Part shown: piece by piece, positions 63,623-64,000 of the stretch
Numbering within the stretch: the stretch's first letter is position 1
Layout of the letters: each line of letters begins with the position of its first letter
Assembly: GCF_030247195.1 (NCBI RefSeq)
Contig: NC_080672.1
Coordinates: 308,047,115-308,111,114 of the forward strand
Direction: 5' to 3'
Source of the DNA: Topomyia yanbarensis
Taxonomy: Eukaryota > Arthropoda > Insecta > Diptera > Culicidae
Length of the DNA stretch: 64,000 nt
Notes under the pieces: generated by a model
The model's database searches: none
What the model was told of the DNA's origin: nothing
The model's input: only the letters and a program-made list of their open reading frames with translations
Position numbers and translations under genes: made by a program

Positions 63623-64000
63623 TATAATCTAGGCTAATTAGCCAGGACAGAACTAAATACCCCTGTCCCAATCCAGGAGCTTAGGACCAAAGGAGTGAAA
63701 TTAACCTTTTTAGCCAAATACCAAAGCCAAAATTTGTACACGTGTCTTCCTTATTCAAGGTTCAAAATGGTTCGTTGATTGAATGTCCCGGAAAAGTTCT
63801 ACTATTGCTTAACTATGAGGTTTTGGGACATATGGCTTTGACGCCGCAGTTTTGAACGAACAGGATTTCTTGACATGTTTGAATATCAACAAACATTAAA
63901 TCGCATGGGGTAAAATAGAATGATTATTATAACAGGTTCTCTCGTATTAAAAAGTTCTAAGTTGCTTGCCATGTCGAACAAAGTCCATCACGGCAGTATC
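63623..64000. other. No recognisable feature
   Basis: Intron sequence at the window edge; no gene or repeat recognised. Confidence 0.4.

Larger units (their letters stand above)
51744..64000 (-). other. Upstream ftz-f1 intron, incomplete
   Basis: This is intron sequence upstream of the FTZ-F1-box exon, at least 12.2 kb and open at the window edge. No exon encoding the two zinc fingers could be found on the minus strand. From 51744 to 53480 I see no gene and only a diverged repeat shared with 55140-55545. Confidence 0.8.

Noticed and set aside
1..64000. Endogenous viral sequence, common in Aedes genomes.
   Set aside because: No frame or fragment with recognisable viral polymerase, capsid or glycoprotein motifs was seen; all RT-like matches fit LINEs.

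Overview
The window is genomic DNA of a culicine mosquito, most likely an Aedes. Evidence: the host gene aligns with insect ftz-f1, introns are enormous and packed with repeats, and there is a tRNA-headed SINE that looks like the Aedes Feilai type plus I/R1-type and Jockey-type LINE remains. Species is inferred from repeat style and was not checked against a database.

Only one host gene can be supported: the 3' part of ftz-f1 (nuclear receptor FTZ-F1, NR5A family) on the minus strand. Six coding exons can be spliced exactly: 51743-51496, 51178-50838, 50589-50391, 2176-1918, 1832-1732 and 1598-1452. They give 430 residues, from the FTZ-F1 box just after the DNA-binding domain to the AF-2 helix and stop. 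The zinc fingers and N-terminus lie beyond position 64000. The second intron in the window (50837-50590) uses a GC donor. The third (50390-2177) is 48.2 kb and splits the ligand-binding domain.

The 48 kb intron is a pile of mobile elements. From 2.2 to 10 kb: an orphan core promoter, a small hairpin element, a CTACGTCAT-type MITE, a 1.9 kb foldback element and several copies of a mosquito repeat here called family X. From 10.2 to 17.6 kb: a nest, with an AT-rich repeat carrying a hAT MITE (8-bp target duplication), then a pogo-like TA element, then a TTAA element inside that. From 19 to 25.5 kb: further MITEs and a large palindrome carrying an inserted hAT MITE and a non-autonomous Helitron. 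From 26.5 to 30.3 kb: a complete-looking ORF1-only retroposon with a 10-bp target duplication, and a 5'-truncated I/R1-type LINE with a 10-bp target duplication. From 30.6 to 36 kb: TTAA MITEs, a 145-bp tandem repeat, a near-perfect 218-bp palindrome and family X. From 36.2 to 41.85 kb: a nearly full-length but decayed LINE (ORF1, endonuclease, RT, RNase H, 3' UTR). From 42 to 50.34 kb: a decayed RT cut by a 1.4 kb palindrome, and a 3.4 kb foldback element ending 50 bp from the exon donor.

Upstream of exon 51743-51496 the next intron runs off the window. It holds a SINE, a 1.12 kb hAT-type element with an 8-bp duplication, a (CT)n tract, a Jockey-type LINE tail, two more foldback elements and a LINE 3' tail.

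The most notable observations are the gag-only retroposon, whose 3' hairpin resembles that of the neighbouring LINE family (a possible parasite of it), the GC-AG intron in a conserved nuclear receptor, and the number of long palindromes that would fold into dsRNA in the ftz-f1 pre-mRNA.
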